Assembly: GCA_005405945.1 (NCBI GenBank)
Contig: BJHW01000001.1
Span: 2,356,001-2,420,000, forward strand
Source of the DNA: Streptomyces violaceusniger
GTDB taxonomy: Bacteria; Actinomycetota; Actinomycetes; Streptomycetales; Streptomycetaceae
Length of the DNA stretch: 64,000 nucleotides
Direction of reading: 5' to 3'
The number at the start of each line of letters is the position of its first letter. The stretch's first letter is position 1. Under the pieces are notes generated by a model, which made no database searches, was not told where the DNA came from, and saw only the letters and a program-made list of their open reading frames with translations. Below are positions 9,704 through 19,639 of the stretch, in pieces. The translations under genes were made by a program, and so were the position numbers.

Positions 9704-10291
9704 ATGATGGCCACCATGACATCGGTACGTGGAACGCGCGGGTCGCGAGCGCATCAGCCGGGATCAGGTCGTACGGCGGCGGTGATGGCGGTGCTCACCG
9801 CTCTGACCGTGGCCGGTTGCGGCGGGTCGGACACGACCGACGGGGCACCCCCGCACAGTGGCAACCCGTCGGCGTCCCGCTCCGCGCAGCCCTCGGGCAG
9901 CCCCTCCGGCGATCCGGACGCCTCGGCGGAACCGTCGGCGTCGGCGGCGGACGGGCGTGACGTCGGCGCCTGCGCGGACGGCAACTGCGAGATCGCGGTG
10001 TCCGAGCGGGTGACGGTCCGCTTCAAGGGCCCGGCCGGTCCGGCGACGCTGACCGTGGACGAGCTCGGCCCGAACAAGGTCACGTACACGGTGAAGTCGG
10101 GCAACAACCGCTCCCAGGGCGGGGCGAGCGGCCCGGGCCAGGGGTGCGTCACCGTGCTGCGCGACCACGGCAGCAGCAACTCCTGCGGAAAGGTGAGCAC
10201 CACGCGGCCGGCCGCTCAGCCCGGCGCCGTGGTGATCCTTATGGCCGCCGGGGAGGACGGCACGGCGATCCTGCACATCGTGTCCAGGTGA
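9704..10291 (+). CDS. Secreted lipoprotein of unknown function
   Basis: 195 residues if the first ATG is used; ATG 9716 is equally possible. A basic start is followed by a hydrophobic segment and the lipobox LTVAGC, then a Ser/Pro-rich linker (GNPSASRSAQPSGSPSG) and a compact domain of about 110 residues with the pair of cysteines in GACADGNCEIAVSE. The pattern VRFKGPAGPATLTVDELG suggests a beta-rich extracellular domain. It resembles the many short actinomycete lipoproteins without assigned function. It stands alone, with a damaged GlcG fragment and a MITE-like element downstream. Confidence 0.75.
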   Translation: MMATMTSVRGTRGSRAHQPGSGRTAAVMAVLTALTVAGCGGSDTTDGAPPHSGNPSASRSAQPSGSPSGDPDASAEPSASAADGRDVGACADGNCEIAVSERVTVRFKGPAGPATLTVDELGPNKVTYTVKSGNNRSQGGASGPGQGCVTVLRDHGSSNSCGKVSTTRPAAQPGAVVILMAAGEDGTAILHIVSR

Positions 10292-10425
10292 CCGGCCCCG
10301 GTGGTCAGCTCTCCACAGGCGGGCTTCCGGGGAACGGGAGTGGCGGATGCGCCACACCGCCGTGGTCCAGCAGCCGCCCCAGGTGTGCGGGCTGGAAGTT
10401 GGACCTTGGTGGTGCGCGGGCCTCA

Positions 10426-10503
10426 GAGCCTGTGTCATGTCCCCGGCCGGGCGTGCGACGCCTGGCACGCACGCTGATCCGACCGGGGATATGACACAGG
10501 CTC
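10426..10503. mobile_element. MITE-like element, 78 bp, with TCA target duplication
   Basis: Terminal inverted repeats of 25 bp (10426-10450 and 10479-10503) differ at only two positions and begin GAGCCTGTGTCAT. Both ends are flanked by the triplet TCA (10423-10425 and 10504-10506), which fits a TNA-type 3-bp target duplication as made by IS5-family elements. There is no coding capacity, and a short inner inverted repeat (GCGTGC/GCACGC) makes the whole element a hairpin. Relationship to a named IS is inferred from end structure only. A plain terminator is the alternative. Confidence 0.6.
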
Positions 10504-10735
10504 TCAGCCGAGCGTCGCGACCGCCGTGGTGGCGATCTCGTGGTCCTGCTCGGGGGCGCCGCCGCCCACGCCGAGCGCGCCGATCAACCGGCCGTCGCGG
10601 TGGACCGGGACGCCACCGGCGATGAACAGCAGCGGGCGGTCGAGGGCGGTGGGCAGGGTGTCGGGCTCGGCCGGCTTCGCCCTGGCCGGCCCGTGGGGCG
10701 GCGATCGGGTGACCGTGGTCGACGACCACGGCCGG
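10504..10735 (-). pseudogene. GlcG/HbpS (DUF336) family remnant
   Basis: The C-terminal part LLFIAGGVPVHRDGRLIG followed by ALGVGGGAPEQDHEIA is characteristic of GlcG/HbpS heme-binding proteins. The expected N-terminal half is only partly recognisable, in another frame (AVVVDHGHPIAAPRAGQG), with internal sequence lost. The reading frame ends in the TGA formed by the TCA triplet next to the MITE-like element. The family is about 140 residues and no more than half survives, so this is judged non-functional. Confidence 0.65.
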
Positions 10736-10819
10736 GCGTCGCCCACACCACGCGGGGCGGGGTCGTCTCGTTCCGTACGGCGCCGGGGCGGACGTACCAC
10801 CTCACTGGCTGAGCGGGAT

Positions 10820-10850
10820 GGGGCTTCCCACCGGGCAGGCGGGAAGCCCC
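10820..10850 (-). terminator. Hairpin downstream of the PL20-type lyase
   Basis: Perfect 10-bp arms GGGGCTTCCC (10820-10829) and GGGAAGCCCC (10841-10850) lie just beyond the minus-strand stop at 10863. Confidence 0.6.
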
Positions 10851-10862
10851 GTCCCCGCCGTG

Positions 10863-11654
10863 TCACCAGTTGGCGGGCTCGGCCAGGCCGTAGGAGTTGG
10901 CGATGCGCGCCTGGTCATGGAAGACGGAGAGCTCCGACGGGCCCGCGGGCGGGTTCTCGCGCCAGCCCGTGCAGTAGATCCCGGACGACCAGCGGACCGT
11001 TTTCGACGTCTTGGGCAGTACGGTGACCCCGGTCTTGCTGTACTTCTTCACACCGTTGACCCAGATCTCGATGGCGCCGTCGGTCGCGTGGAACTTCAGC
11101 CGGGTGACGATCCGGATCCACGTGCCCCGCAGATCGGTCACCTTCGCGACGTTCGCGCTGAAGCCGCCGGATCCGCCGATGCGCAGCTCGTCGTTCTGGA
11201 GGAACATCAGCTCCCAGGGGCCCTCGGGGTCCTCGGGCGACCACTGCTGGAAGGTGACGTTCTGGTTGTGGAACTGCCAGTTGGGGGCGACGTAGATGGC
11301 CTGGCCGTAGTAGCGGTCCTGACCGACGGCCTGAGTGGACGCCTGAACGGTCTCGGAGTGGTAGCCGCCGCCCTCGTTGATGTACGTCTGCTTGGCCTCG
11401 ATGGCGTTGCCGCCCTTGTAGGCGGGGGTGGTGACATCGCGGATGACGCCTTGCTTCTGGGGCTTCTGCGGGTAGTTGGACCACCCCTGGACGGTGCCCT
11501 CGTTCTGGAAGTAGACCCCGGCGGGCAGCGCCCGGACACCCGCGTCGTCCCGGGCGCCGGCCTCCGCGGTGCCACCGCTGAGGGTGAGGCCGCCGACCAG
11601 GGCGCCGGTGACGCAGAGCAGATGGATCCGTGTGCGGATCCGCTTCCTTAACAT
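10863..11654 (-). CDS. Secreted polysaccharide lyase, glucuronan lyase-like (PL20 type)
   Basis: 263 residues from ATG 11654, preceded by GAGAGG. There is an N-terminal signal peptide (basic MLRKRIRTR, hydrophobic core, TAEAGA cleavage region). The mature protein has the beta-jelly-roll pattern of glucuronan lyases: AYKGGNAIEAKQTY, GYHSETVQAS, RYYGQAIYVAPNW, FQQWSP, RGTWIRIVTRLKF and GIYCTGW near the end. These match my recollection of fungal PL20 endo-glucuronan lyase, which cleaves beta-1,4-glucuronan by elimination. Family assignment is by pattern; PF14099-type lyases are the alternative. The promoter carries an ACATCCGAT-type motif also seen before the fucosidase operon. Confidence 0.75.
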   Translation of the reverse strand: MLRKRIRTRIHLLCVTGALVGGLTLSGGTAEAGARDDAGVRALPAGVYFQNEGTVQGWSNYPQKPQKQGVIRDVTTPAYKGGNAIEAKQTYINEGGGYHSETVQASTQAVGQDRYYGQAIYVAPNWQFHNQNVTFQQWSPEDPEGPWELMFLQNDELRIGGSGGFSANVAKVTDLRGTWIRIVTRLKFHATDGAIEIWVNGVKKYSKTGVTVLPKTSKTVRWSSGIYCTGWRENPPAGPSELSVFHDQARIANSYGLAEPANW

Positions 11655-11748
11655 CCGATCAATCCTCTCGGGGAGTCGTGACGCAGGTCTGAACCTTTCC
11701 CAGAAGCTAGCGCTCAGCGCATGACGCGTCCATATCAATCATCGAAAT

Positions 11749-11759
11749 AGATCGGATGT
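11749..11759. promoter_or_regulatory. Putative operator AGATCGGATGT
   Basis: This differs by one base from ACATCGGATGT, the reverse complement of the motif at 62390-62400. On the minus strand it overlaps a CTGACA -35-like element, with TTGATA about 18 bp downstream, upstream of the PL20-type lyase. A repressor site is inferred. Confidence 0.4.
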
Positions 11760-11862
11760 CAGTGCCGCTTTTGACATCGACTCGCGTTTGTCCAGGTGGA
11801 CCATGGGGCACCCGGGGCCGGAAGGAAGGTCCGTCCGAATATCCGTGGCCAGAGGTGTCCCC

Positions 11863-12747
11863 GTGAACCAGAAGGAACAGCGTCACCCGATGGAACAGCA
11901 TCCGCAGCCGGAGTTCCCCCAGCAGGACCAGGCGCACCCCGGCGAGACGGAGGAGATGGAGCCCCGGCCCGACCACGGTGAGGACACTTACGAAGGCCAC
12001 GGGCTGCTGAAGAACCGGCGCTCCCTGATCACCGGGGCCGACTCGGGGATCGGCCGTGCGGTGGCCCTCGCCTTCGCCAGGGAGGGCGCCGACGTGTGCT
12101 TCAGCTATCTGCCCGAGGAGGAGAAGGACGCCCGGGAGACGGTGCGTCTCATCGAGTCGGCCGGGCGCCGGGCCCTCCCCTTCCCCTGCGACATCCGCGA
12201 GGAAAGCGCATGTCAGCGGCTGGTGGACCAGGCGGTCGAGGCATTCGGCGGGATCGACATCCTCGTCAACAACGCCGCCTACCAGATGTCACGGCCCAAG
12301 GGGCTGGAAGAGATCCCGACCGAGCAGTTCGACCGGGTGATGCACACCAACCTCTACGCCATGTTCTGGCTCTGCAAGATGGCCCTTCCGCATATCCCGG
12401 AGGGCGGCAGCATCATCAACACCACCTCGGTGCAGGCGTACAAGCCCAGCTCCCACCTGCTCGACTACGCCACCACCAAGGGCGCGATCGTCACCTTCAC
12501 CCAGGGGCTGGCGGGCAATCTCGCCGAGCGCGGCATCCGGGTCAACGCCGTGGCTCCCGGCCCCGTATGGACACCCCTCATCCCCGCCACCCTGCCGGAC
12601 ACCTCGACCTTCGGCCGACAGAGCCCGCTGAACCGCCCGGCACAGCCCGCCGAGATGGCCCCCGCCTATGTCTTCCTGGCCTCGCAGCAGGCCGGCTACA
12701 TCACCGCCGAGATCGTCAACGCCACCGGGGGCACGCCGCTGCCCTAG
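11863..12747 (+). CDS. SDR family oxidoreductase (stress-type, long N-terminal tail)
   Basis: 294 residues from GTG 11863 (AGAGGTG nearby); ATG 11788 and ATG 11890 in the same frame are alternatives. The first 45 residues are hydrophilic and rich in Gln, Pro, Glu (QHPQPEFPQQDQAHPGE), as in the Bacillus YhdF/YhxC and general-stress-protein-39 group. The Rossmann motif ITGADSGIGRA, NNAA, and catalytic YATTK follow. It is an NAD(P)-dependent dehydrogenase or reductase with unknown substrate. It is divergent from the PL20-type lyase. Confidence 0.88.
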   Translation: MNQKEQRHPMEQHPQPEFPQQDQAHPGETEEMEPRPDHGEDTYEGHGLLKNRRSLITGADSGIGRAVALAFAREGADVCFSYLPEEEKDARETVRLIESAGRRALPFPCDIREESACQRLVDQAVEAFGGIDILVNNAAYQMSRPKGLEEIPTEQFDRVMHTNLYAMFWLCKMALPHIPEGGSIINTTSVQAYKPSSHLLDYATTKGAIVTFTQGLAGNLAERGIRVNAVAPGPVWTPLIPATLPDTSTFGRQSPLNRPAQPAEMAPAYVFLASQQAGYITAEIVNATGGTPLP

Positions 12748-12855
12748 CGCGCGAGGAAGATCCCGCGGTGTGTGCCGCCGCGGGGGCGCTCAGCAGGGCG
12801 TGGAGCCGGTCGAACAGCTCGCCCGCGGCCACGCCGTTCCACTCCGGCGGCGGTG

Positions 12856-14031
12856 TCAGTCCGTGGCCGCCGCCCGGTAGGGGCGGAAGAAGGCGCGCAG
12901 TTCCTCGGCGTAGAGTTCGGGCTCCTCGAACGGTGCGAAGTGTCCGCCGCGTGCGGGCTCGGTCACCCGCACGAGGTTCGTCGTGCGCTCCAGCCACTCC
13001 CGCGGCGGGCGGACGATGTCGCCGCGGAAGAGCGCGAAGCCGGACGGCGCCTCGACCCGGCGGGCGTGCTGCGCGGGCGGGATGGCGGCGTTGGCGTGGT
13101 ACATGCGCATCGAGGAGCCGATCGTCCCCGTGAGCCAGTAGAGCGTGACGTTGGTGAGGATCTCGTCCTTGGTGAAGCACCGCTCGACGTCACCGTCGCA
13201 ATCGCTCCACGCCCGCAGCTTCTCGACGATCCACGCGGCCAGCCCGGCCGGTGAGTCGGTGAGCCCGAAGGCGGCGGTCTGTGGCTTGGTGCGGTGCATG
13301 GCGGCGTACGCGCCCTCGGCCGCGCCCCAGCCCGTGACGCCCTCGAACCAGGCGCGCTCCTCGGGCGCGAGGTCCGCCGGGTCGCCGGTGAAGACGGGCA
13401 GGCCGCCGTCCATGCGGTGCACGGCCACCACCCGGTCGGGGTGGTCGAGCGCGAGGTAGCGGCTCACATGGCTGCCGATGTCCCCGCCCGCCGCGCCGAA
13501 CCGCTCATAGCCGAGGACGTCCATCAGCTCGGCCCACAACCCTGCGACTGCGATGGAGTCGAGCGGCGGGCCGGTGGGCCGGTCGGAGTACCCGTAGCCC
13601 GGCATGTCGGGCACGACCACGTCGAACGCGTCGGCGGGGTCGGCGCCGTGCGCACCGGGGTCGGTGAGGTGCGGGATGACCTTCGTATAGCGCCAGAACG
13701 AGTCCGGCCAGCCGTGGCTGAGCACCAGCGGCAGAACGGGCCCGGCCGGGGCGGCGGCCCGGACGTGTGCGAAGTGGATCCCGAGGCCGCCGAGCCGGAC
13801 GCGGAAGCGCGGCAGCCGGGCGAGCGCCGCCTCCTGCGCCGCCCAGTCGAACCCGTCCGCCCAGTAGGCGACGAGCTCACGGAGGTAGGCGAGGTCGGTC
13901 CCGAGCGCCCACCCAGCGTCCTCGGGCGCGTCCGGCCAGCGCGTGGCGCGCAGCCGCGCGCGGAGGTCCGCGAGGGCGGCGGGGTCGGTCCGCGGGATGA
14001 ACGGCTCGGGTCGGGGCGGGGCGTCCGGCAT
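12856..14031 (-). CDS. Epoxide hydrolase (EHN-type alpha/beta hydrolase)
   Basis: 391 residues, typical for the family. The N-terminal EHN domain (FIPRTDPAALADLRARLR, residues about 11-80) precedes an alpha/beta-hydrolase core with oxyanion-hole HGWP (106-109), PGYGYSD, nucleophile Asp184 in GGDIGS, and the catalytic His in RGGHFAPFEEPE near the C-terminus. It opens epoxides to diols through an alkyl-enzyme ester. It is monocistronic. The natural substrate is unknown; related enzymes act on limonene-like, juvenile-hormone-like or xenobiotic epoxides. Confidence 0.93.
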   Translation of the reverse strand: MPDAPPRPEPFIPRTDPAALADLRARLRATRWPDAPEDAGWALGTDLAYLRELVAYWADGFDWAAQEAALARLPRFRVRLGGLGIHFAHVRAAAPAGPVLPLVLSHGWPDSFWRYTKVIPHLTDPGAHGADPADAFDVVVPDMPGYGYSDRPTGPPLDSIAVAGLWAELMDVLGYERFGAAGGDIGSHVSRYLALDHPDRVVAVHRMDGGLPVFTGDPADLAPEERAWFEGVTGWGAAEGAYAAMHRTKPQTAAFGLTDSPAGLAAWIVEKLRAWSDCDGDVERCFTKDEILTNVTLYWLTGTIGSSMRMYHANAAIPPAQHARRVEAPSGFALFRGDIVRPPREWLERTTNLVRVTEPARGGHFAPFEEPELYAEELRAFFRPYRAAATD

Positions 14032-14154
14032 GCCACGTACCCTACAAGCCGCCCGTGTCAGTCGTCCCTACCTTGTTGATCGGGACGCCGGGGCCGCTCA
14101 GGGCGGGCACGATGGTCTCGGGCCGGGCCAGGGAACGGAGGCCGAGGCGGAACT

Positions 14155-14334
14155 GTTTTCTTCGCACGGCCACGGAACCGGTGCCCCGTCCTTCACGCCG
14201 GCGATCTGCGTGCCGTAGATCTGCTTGCTGCCCTCGTTGACCAGTGCGCGGTCGCGCAGGAACGCCAGCTCGCGTGGGCCGGCCGAGCCCGCCGACACCG
14301 CCTGCCGCATCAGCATGGCTCTACCCCGGAAGCC
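14155..14334 (-). pseudogene. DUF6624-like gene fragment
   Basis: A continuous stretch reading FRGRAMLMRQAVSAG, RELAFLRDRALVNEGSKQ, IYGTQ and DGAPVPWP matches the conserved core of DUF6624 proteins as I recall it. There is no N-terminal portion upstream, and after PWPCE the frame runs into unrelated sequence. Only about 60 of the usual 180 or more residues are present, so it is a relic of deletion. Confidence 0.55.
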
Positions 14335-14358
14335 GGAGCCGGGTCGCCGCGTGGCGGT

Positions 14359-14952
14359 TCAGGTCGATCGGCGGCGGCGATACGCTTGCGTCTTCGCACG
14401 GTTGCCGCACAGCTGCGGTGAGCACCATTTGGCCCGGCCCGGGCGGGAGTTGTCGTAGAAGACCCACTGGCAGTCGGGGGCCGGACACATCCTGAGCCGA
14501 TGCCAGGTGCCGTTCACCGTGGCGGTCAGCGCGGACATGACGATGTGCGCGAGGGCCGTGTCCACGGGGTCGGCGGCGATGGTCAGGTGGGCGCCGTGGC
14601 CGGCGGTCAGTGTGACGTGGAAGGAGTAGCCGACCACGGCATCGCCGCCCTGGCCGTCACCCTCGTCACCCTCCGGGTCCTGGCGCAGCACGGCCCGCAG
14701 GGCCGTACGCAGCTCGCGGGCTCGGGTCAGGTGGCCCTGGCGAGCGCGAGTGTCAGGGGTGTCGCCCACGAGCAGGTGATGGTCCCGCAGCCAGCGCTCC
14801 AGATCGCCGGGCGTGGCGAGCGCGTCGTGCCCCGTGAGCCGCCGCCCATGCGCGACGAATCCCCGGCGGTCCTCGGTGTTGGCGAAGTGATGGAGCAGCG
14901 CGATGCCCTCGGGAAGGCCCTCGACGTCCTCGGCCCTAGTCGGTGGCAGCAT
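14359..14952 (-). CDS. CGNR zinc-finger protein (probable transcriptional regulator)
   Basis: 197 residues from ATG 14952; a start at 14985 is also open. The C-terminal domain CPAPDCQWVFYDNSRPGRAK then WCSPQLCGNRAK is the CGNR treble-clef zinc finger, usually paired with an N-terminal ABATE ligand-binding-like domain, here with RELRTALRAVL. Members are thought to bind nucleic acid and act as regulators. The start overlaps the stop of the upstream SnoaL-like gene by 17 bp, so the two are probably translationally coupled in a three-gene operon. Confidence 0.88.
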   Translation of the reverse strand: MLPPTRAEDVEGLPEGIALLHHFANTEDRRGFVAHGRRLTGHDALATPGDLERWLRDHHLLVGDTPDTRARQGHLTRARELRTALRAVLRQDPEGDEGDGQGGDAVVGYSFHVTLTAGHGAHLTIAADPVDTALAHIVMSALTATVNGTWHRLRMCPAPDCQWVFYDNSRPGRAKWCSPQLCGNRAKTQAYRRRRST

Positions 14953-15328
14953 GGCCGATGTCTCCGTACACGCGCCGGTAGGCATCCTTCACCCGGATCC
15001 GATCGCCGTCGAATTCAAACATGTCGCAACCGTGCACTTCGTGGACCCGGCCGTCGGCATCGGTACCGGTGTAGGACCACTGGGAAGCGCCCCGGTTCCC
15101 GGCGATGAAGGCCACCCCGCCGGGCCGTGACTCGAGCCCCGCGTCGTACGCGAGCATCAGCTCGAACCCCTTGCGCACTTCGGCCCGTCCACGGAAGGTC
15201 ATGCCCGGCTCCGGGCCGACGGACGCGCGGAACACGCAGTCGTCCGTCATGAACTCCATCAGCAGGTCGAGATCCTTCCGCCGCCAGGCCTCGCCGAAGC
15301 CTGCCAGCCGTTCCGGTGTCATCCCCAT
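14936..15328 (-). CDS. SnoaL-like / NTF2-fold protein
   Basis: 130 residues from ATG 15328. Features are the NTF2-like cone fold pattern: helix GFGEAWRRKDLDLLMEFMTD, DCVFRASVGPEPG, GRAEVRKGFE, then strands ending HGCDMFEFDGDRIRVKDAYRR. Proteins of this kind are small polyketide cyclases, isomerases or ligand-binding subunits. It starts 2 bp after the stop of the preceding gene and overlaps the CGNR gene, so co-expression is clear. The specific reaction is unknown. Confidence 0.85.
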   Translation of the reverse strand: MGMTPERLAGFGEAWRRKDLDLLMEFMTDDCVFRASVGPEPGMTFRGRAEVRKGFELMLAYDAGLESRPGGVAFIAGNRGASQWSYTGTDADGRVHEVHGCDMFEFDGDRIRVKDAYRRVYGDIGHAATD

Positions 15329-15330
15329 GA

Positions 15331-15816
15331 CTAGACCCTTCCTGCGAAGCGAGCGGTGAGATAGGCATCCGTGTCCGGGCCCTCGGGGTTGGCGAGCACA
15401 TGGCGCAACCACGCCCGGCGTTCGAAGTCGGTGACGGCCAGCTCCCACACGCAGCCGATGGCCTCCCCGGGGTGCGGTCCCAGCGCGTCCGGCTGCTCCA
15501 GGGGCGCCGAGAACAGTCGCTGATGGATCTCGTTCTCCCCGTGCCACCAGTCCACCAGCGCGAAACAGCGGTCGGCCGCGTCATGCGCGACGGCGAACCC
15601 GATGCCATAGCGACTGTCCGTCCGCGCGGGGCTGGGCAGCACCGAGGCCGCGGCCTCCACGGTCGCGGCCACCAACGCGGGGCGCGGCGTTTCGGCCCAC
15701 GCGCTGATGCCGTACACCTTCACGGCCCATCCACCGACCTCCTCCAGGTCCAGGAAGCCGATGGCCCGAGGGCTATGCGGCCGCCGAAGGACGACCGGTC
15801 CCTGTCGCGTACTCAT
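15331..15816 (-). CDS. Conserved protein of unknown function, first gene of CGNR operon
   Basis: 161 residues from ATG 15816. I do not recognise a named family. The protein is soluble, with a strongly patterned middle (VYGISAWAETPRPALVAA) and a conserved-looking WWHGENEIHQR and CVWELAVTDFERRAWLRHVL. It is the promoter-proximal gene of the operon with SnoaL-like and CGNR proteins, only 2 bp from the next start. A CACGTG-containing stretch lies just upstream (about 15836). The tight linkage suggests that the two small proteins act together and the CGNR protein senses or regulates the product. Confidence 0.75.
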   Translation of the reverse strand: MSTRQGPVVLRRPHSPRAIGFLDLEEVGGWAVKVYGISAWAETPRPALVAATVEAAASVLPSPARTDSRYGIGFAVAHDAADRCFALVDWWHGENEIHQRLFSAPLEQPDALGPHPGEAIGCVWELAVTDFERRAWLRHVLANPEGPDTDAYLTARFAGRV

Positions 15817-16648
15817 GGCCCACCCTCCCTCCTCGACACGTGTTAAATGATTAGCAGGTGTCGCTGCCCCCGCGCAACAGGTGCCGACGCGGGGACCACC
15901 GCGCCGGTCGTCCTTTTGGCCGATGCCGAGGGCCATGAACCCGCTATCCGGGTGATCCACGGCCGCTGCCGTCCGGGCAACCCTGGGCTCATGGCTCGTC
16001 ACACACGAAACGCGACCCTCACGCCGTGGATCGTCACGGCGCTGGCCACCACCCTGACGGGTGTTGCCGGCTGCACCCCCGACGCGGCGTCCGCCCGTGA
16101 GACCCACGCCCCCGCGCCCGGAGCCGCCGGAATCGGGGACACGCTGCACCCCGGGCTCGGCAACGCCGGCTATACGGTGCGTCATACCGCCCTGGCGCCG
16201 CGCTTCGCCGAGGACCTCACGACGTACACGGCGACCACCACGCTGCACGGCCGGGCCACCCGCTCCCTCTCCCGTTTCCACCTCGACCTGACCGGGACCA
16301 CGGTCCGTTCGGTGACGGTCGACGGCCGCAAGGCGACCTGGACACGCTCCGGTCAGGAGCTGCGGGTGACTCCCCCGGCCCCGGTGCCCAGCGGCCGGGG
16401 ATTCTCGGTGGAGGTCACCGTGCGCGCACCCGTGGCGGGCCCCGAGGCGGCCGGGAAACTCGGCACCTCGGCGATCGGGATGGTGCGGGCCAAGGGCGTC
16501 ATCCAGACCATCAACCAGCGCAACACACGGATGGGGGTGTCCGCGGGAGGCCGTGTGTCCGCCGCATCGCTCACGTGGTGGTTCCTTCGCTCGTGCGACC
16601 GGTTGGCAGGATACCGCCCACCGTCTCACGGCCTCGGTGACCGGGGTG

Positions 16649-17508
<860 letters not shown>

Positions 17509-17512
<4 letters not shown>

Positions 17513-18552
17513 GTCTTCCTCCGGTCGCGGTAGAGCACGGCCACGAAGGCCGGTACGCCGATGAGGGACGTCACCACGCCCACCGGGACCTCCTGCGGGT
17601 CGATGACGGTGCGGGCGGCGGTGTCCACCCACACCAGGAAGATGGCCCCGGCCAGTGCGGTGACCGGCAGCAGACGGGCGTGGCCGGGGCCGGTGAGGGC
17701 GCGGGTGGCGTGCGGGAGGACCAGGCCGACGAAGCCGATGGCCCCGGCGGAGCTGACCAGGGTCGCGGTGAGCAGCGCGGTCGCGCACAGCAGGACGAGA
17801 CGGGTACGGGCCACCCGGACGCCGAGCGCCGCTGCGGCCTCCTCCCCGAAGGCGAACGCGTCCAGGGTGCGGGCGTAGCCGAGACAGACCACGAGGACGG
17901 CGGCCAGGACGGCGGTGCACAGCAGCACATCGCCCCACCCGGCGCCGGTGAGCGAGCCGAGGAGCCAGAACAGCACGGCCCGGGTGGTGTCGGCGTCCGC
18001 GGAGGTGAGGACGATGAACGAGGTCAGCGCGGAGAACAGCTGCATGGCGGCCACTCCGGACAGCACCACGCGGTCGGTGCTGCCGCCGAGGCTGTGGCTG
18101 AGCACCAGGACCAGGACGAACGACAGCAGCGCGCCGGTGAACGCGCCCGCCGACAGGGACACGGCCCCGCCGCCCACGCCGAGCACGACCACGGTGACGG
18201 CGCCCGTGGAGGCGCCCGAGGACACCCCGAGCACGAACGGGTCGGCCAGTGGATTGCGCAGCAGGGACTGCATCACGGCCCCGCAGAGGGCAAGACCCGC
18301 CCCGCACACGGCGGCGAGCAGTGTGCGCGGCATGCGCAGGTTCCACACGATGCCGTCCCGGAGCGGCGGCAAGGTGCTCTCCCCCAGGCCGAGATGGGCG
18401 GTGACCGCCGCCCATACGTCGGCCGTGGAGATGTCGGCCGGGCCGATGGTCACGGCGAAGGCGACCGACGCGAGCAGCGCGGCCAGCCCTCCCGCGACCA
18501 GCAGCAGGAGGCGGGTGCTCAGGTGGCGGGTGCTCAGGTGGCGGGTGCTCAC
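17509..18552 (-). CDS. FecCD/BtuC family ABC permease
   Basis: 347 residues from GTG 18552, whose GTGA overlaps the stop of the binding-protein gene. About nine to ten hydrophobic helices are seen, with family motifs RMPRTLLAAVCGAGLALCGAVMQ written in parts: RMPRTLLAAVCGAG and GAVMQSLLRNPLADP, then GFVGLVLPHATR. The N-terminus has a threefold STRHL repeat from a 15-bp tandem repeat (18519-18552). A membrane partner of the neighbouring ATPase and binding protein is certain from context; corrinoid specificity is inferred from the riboswitch. Confidence 0.93.
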
Positions 18553-19589
18553 TTGGCGAGTTCCGCGTCGCGCAGCCCGGCGGCGACCTGTTCCACCCCT
18601 TCGACCGTGCGGATGGACGGATTCATGGCCTGCCCGCTCAGCAGGATGTACCGCTTCTTCTTCACCGCGGTGAGATTGCGGGTGGCGGCGTTGGTCTCGA
18701 GGAAACGCATCTTGGCCCTGGCGGTCTCCGCGGTCTGCTGCTTGCGCGTGAGATCGCCGAGGACGATGACGTCCGGGTCGCGGTCGGCCACGGTCTCCCA
18801 GTTGATCTGCGGCCACTCGTCGTGGGTGTCGGAGAAGGCGTTCTTCGCCCCGACGGCCCGGGTGATGGCGCCCGGCGCGCCACAGCAGCCGGCGAGATAC
18901 GGCGACTGGGAGTTGGCGAACCAGTACATGAGGGAGACACCGGAGGCGTCCAGTCCCTCCGTGGCCTTGCGCACGCGCTCCTTCAGCCGTGCGACGAGCT
19001 TCTCGCCGCGCTCGTCGACACCGAACGTGTGGGCCAGGTCGCGTATTTCGCCGTAGACGACATCAAGTGTGAGGGGTTTGGCGCGGGAGCCGTCGCCACC
19101 GCTGTCGGTGTCCCTGCCCGCCGCGCAGTCGGACGGCGAGACATAGGTGTCCACGCCCAGCTTCTCGAACTGCTCGCGGGTGGCCACGCCGCCCTTGCCG
19201 AGGGTGGAGACGAACGAGGCGGTGACGAAGTCGGGTTCGACGTCCAGGGACTTCTCGAAGGACGGCGCGTTGTCCGCCAGGCGCTCCACCGTGGCGTTGG
19301 CCTTCTCCAGGCCCTTCATCACCGGGTCGGTCCAGGTGGCGGTGCCCGCCATGCGGTCGGCGAGGCCGAGCGAGAGCAGGATCTCCGTGGTGCCCTGGTT
19401 GAGCGAGAGGGCCCGTTTCGGGGCGGACGTCAAGGTGACCTTGTGACCACAGTTGTCGATCGTGCGCGGATAGCCCGGACCGGCGGGCCTTCCGGCGTCC
19501 GCGCCGTCAGGGCCGGAGCCGCCGCACGCGGTGAGCAGAAGGGCGGGGGCGAGCAGGAGCGCCGCGGTACGGCGGGCGGAGCGGAGCAC
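18549..19589 (-). CDS. Substrate-binding lipoprotein, BtuF/FepB type (PF01497)
   Basis: 346 residues from GTG 19589. The signal peptide ends in the lipobox LLTACG. The bi-lobed periplasmic-binding pattern is clear: RTIDNCGHKVTL, RALSLNQGTTEILLSLGL, then DPDVIVLGD and RYILLSGQAMNPS. It captures a metal chelate or corrinoid and delivers it to the permease. It is the first gene of the operon and lies directly behind a cobalamin riboswitch, so B12-type compounds are the most likely ligand. Confidence 0.92.
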   Translation of the reverse strand: MLRSARRTAALLLAPALLLTACGGSGPDGADAGRPAGPGYPRTIDNCGHKVTLTSAPKRALSLNQGTTEILLSLGLADRMAGTATWTDPVMKGLEKANATVERLADNAPSFEKSLDVEPDFVTASFVSTLGKGGVATREQFEKLGVDTYVSPSDCAAGRDTDSGGDGSRAKPLTLDVVYGEIRDLAHTFGVDERGEKLVARLKERVRKATEGLDASGVSLMYWFANSQSPYLAGCCGAPGAITRAVGAKNAFSDTHDEWPQINWETVADRDPDVIVLGDLTRKQQTAETARAKMRFLETNAATRNLTAVKKKRYILLSGQAMNPSIRTVEGVEQVAAGLRDAELAK

Positions 19590-19639
19590 GGGCAGCCTCG
19601 GTGGTCGGGGCTCGTACGCGGAGCCTGGCCTACGGACGT

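Noticed and set aside
12748..12855. Short minus-strand peptide (EWNGVAAGELFDRLHALLSAP) after the epoxide hydrolase stop
   Set aside because: No start codon with a ribosome site and no recognised family; it may be a remnant but cannot be supported.
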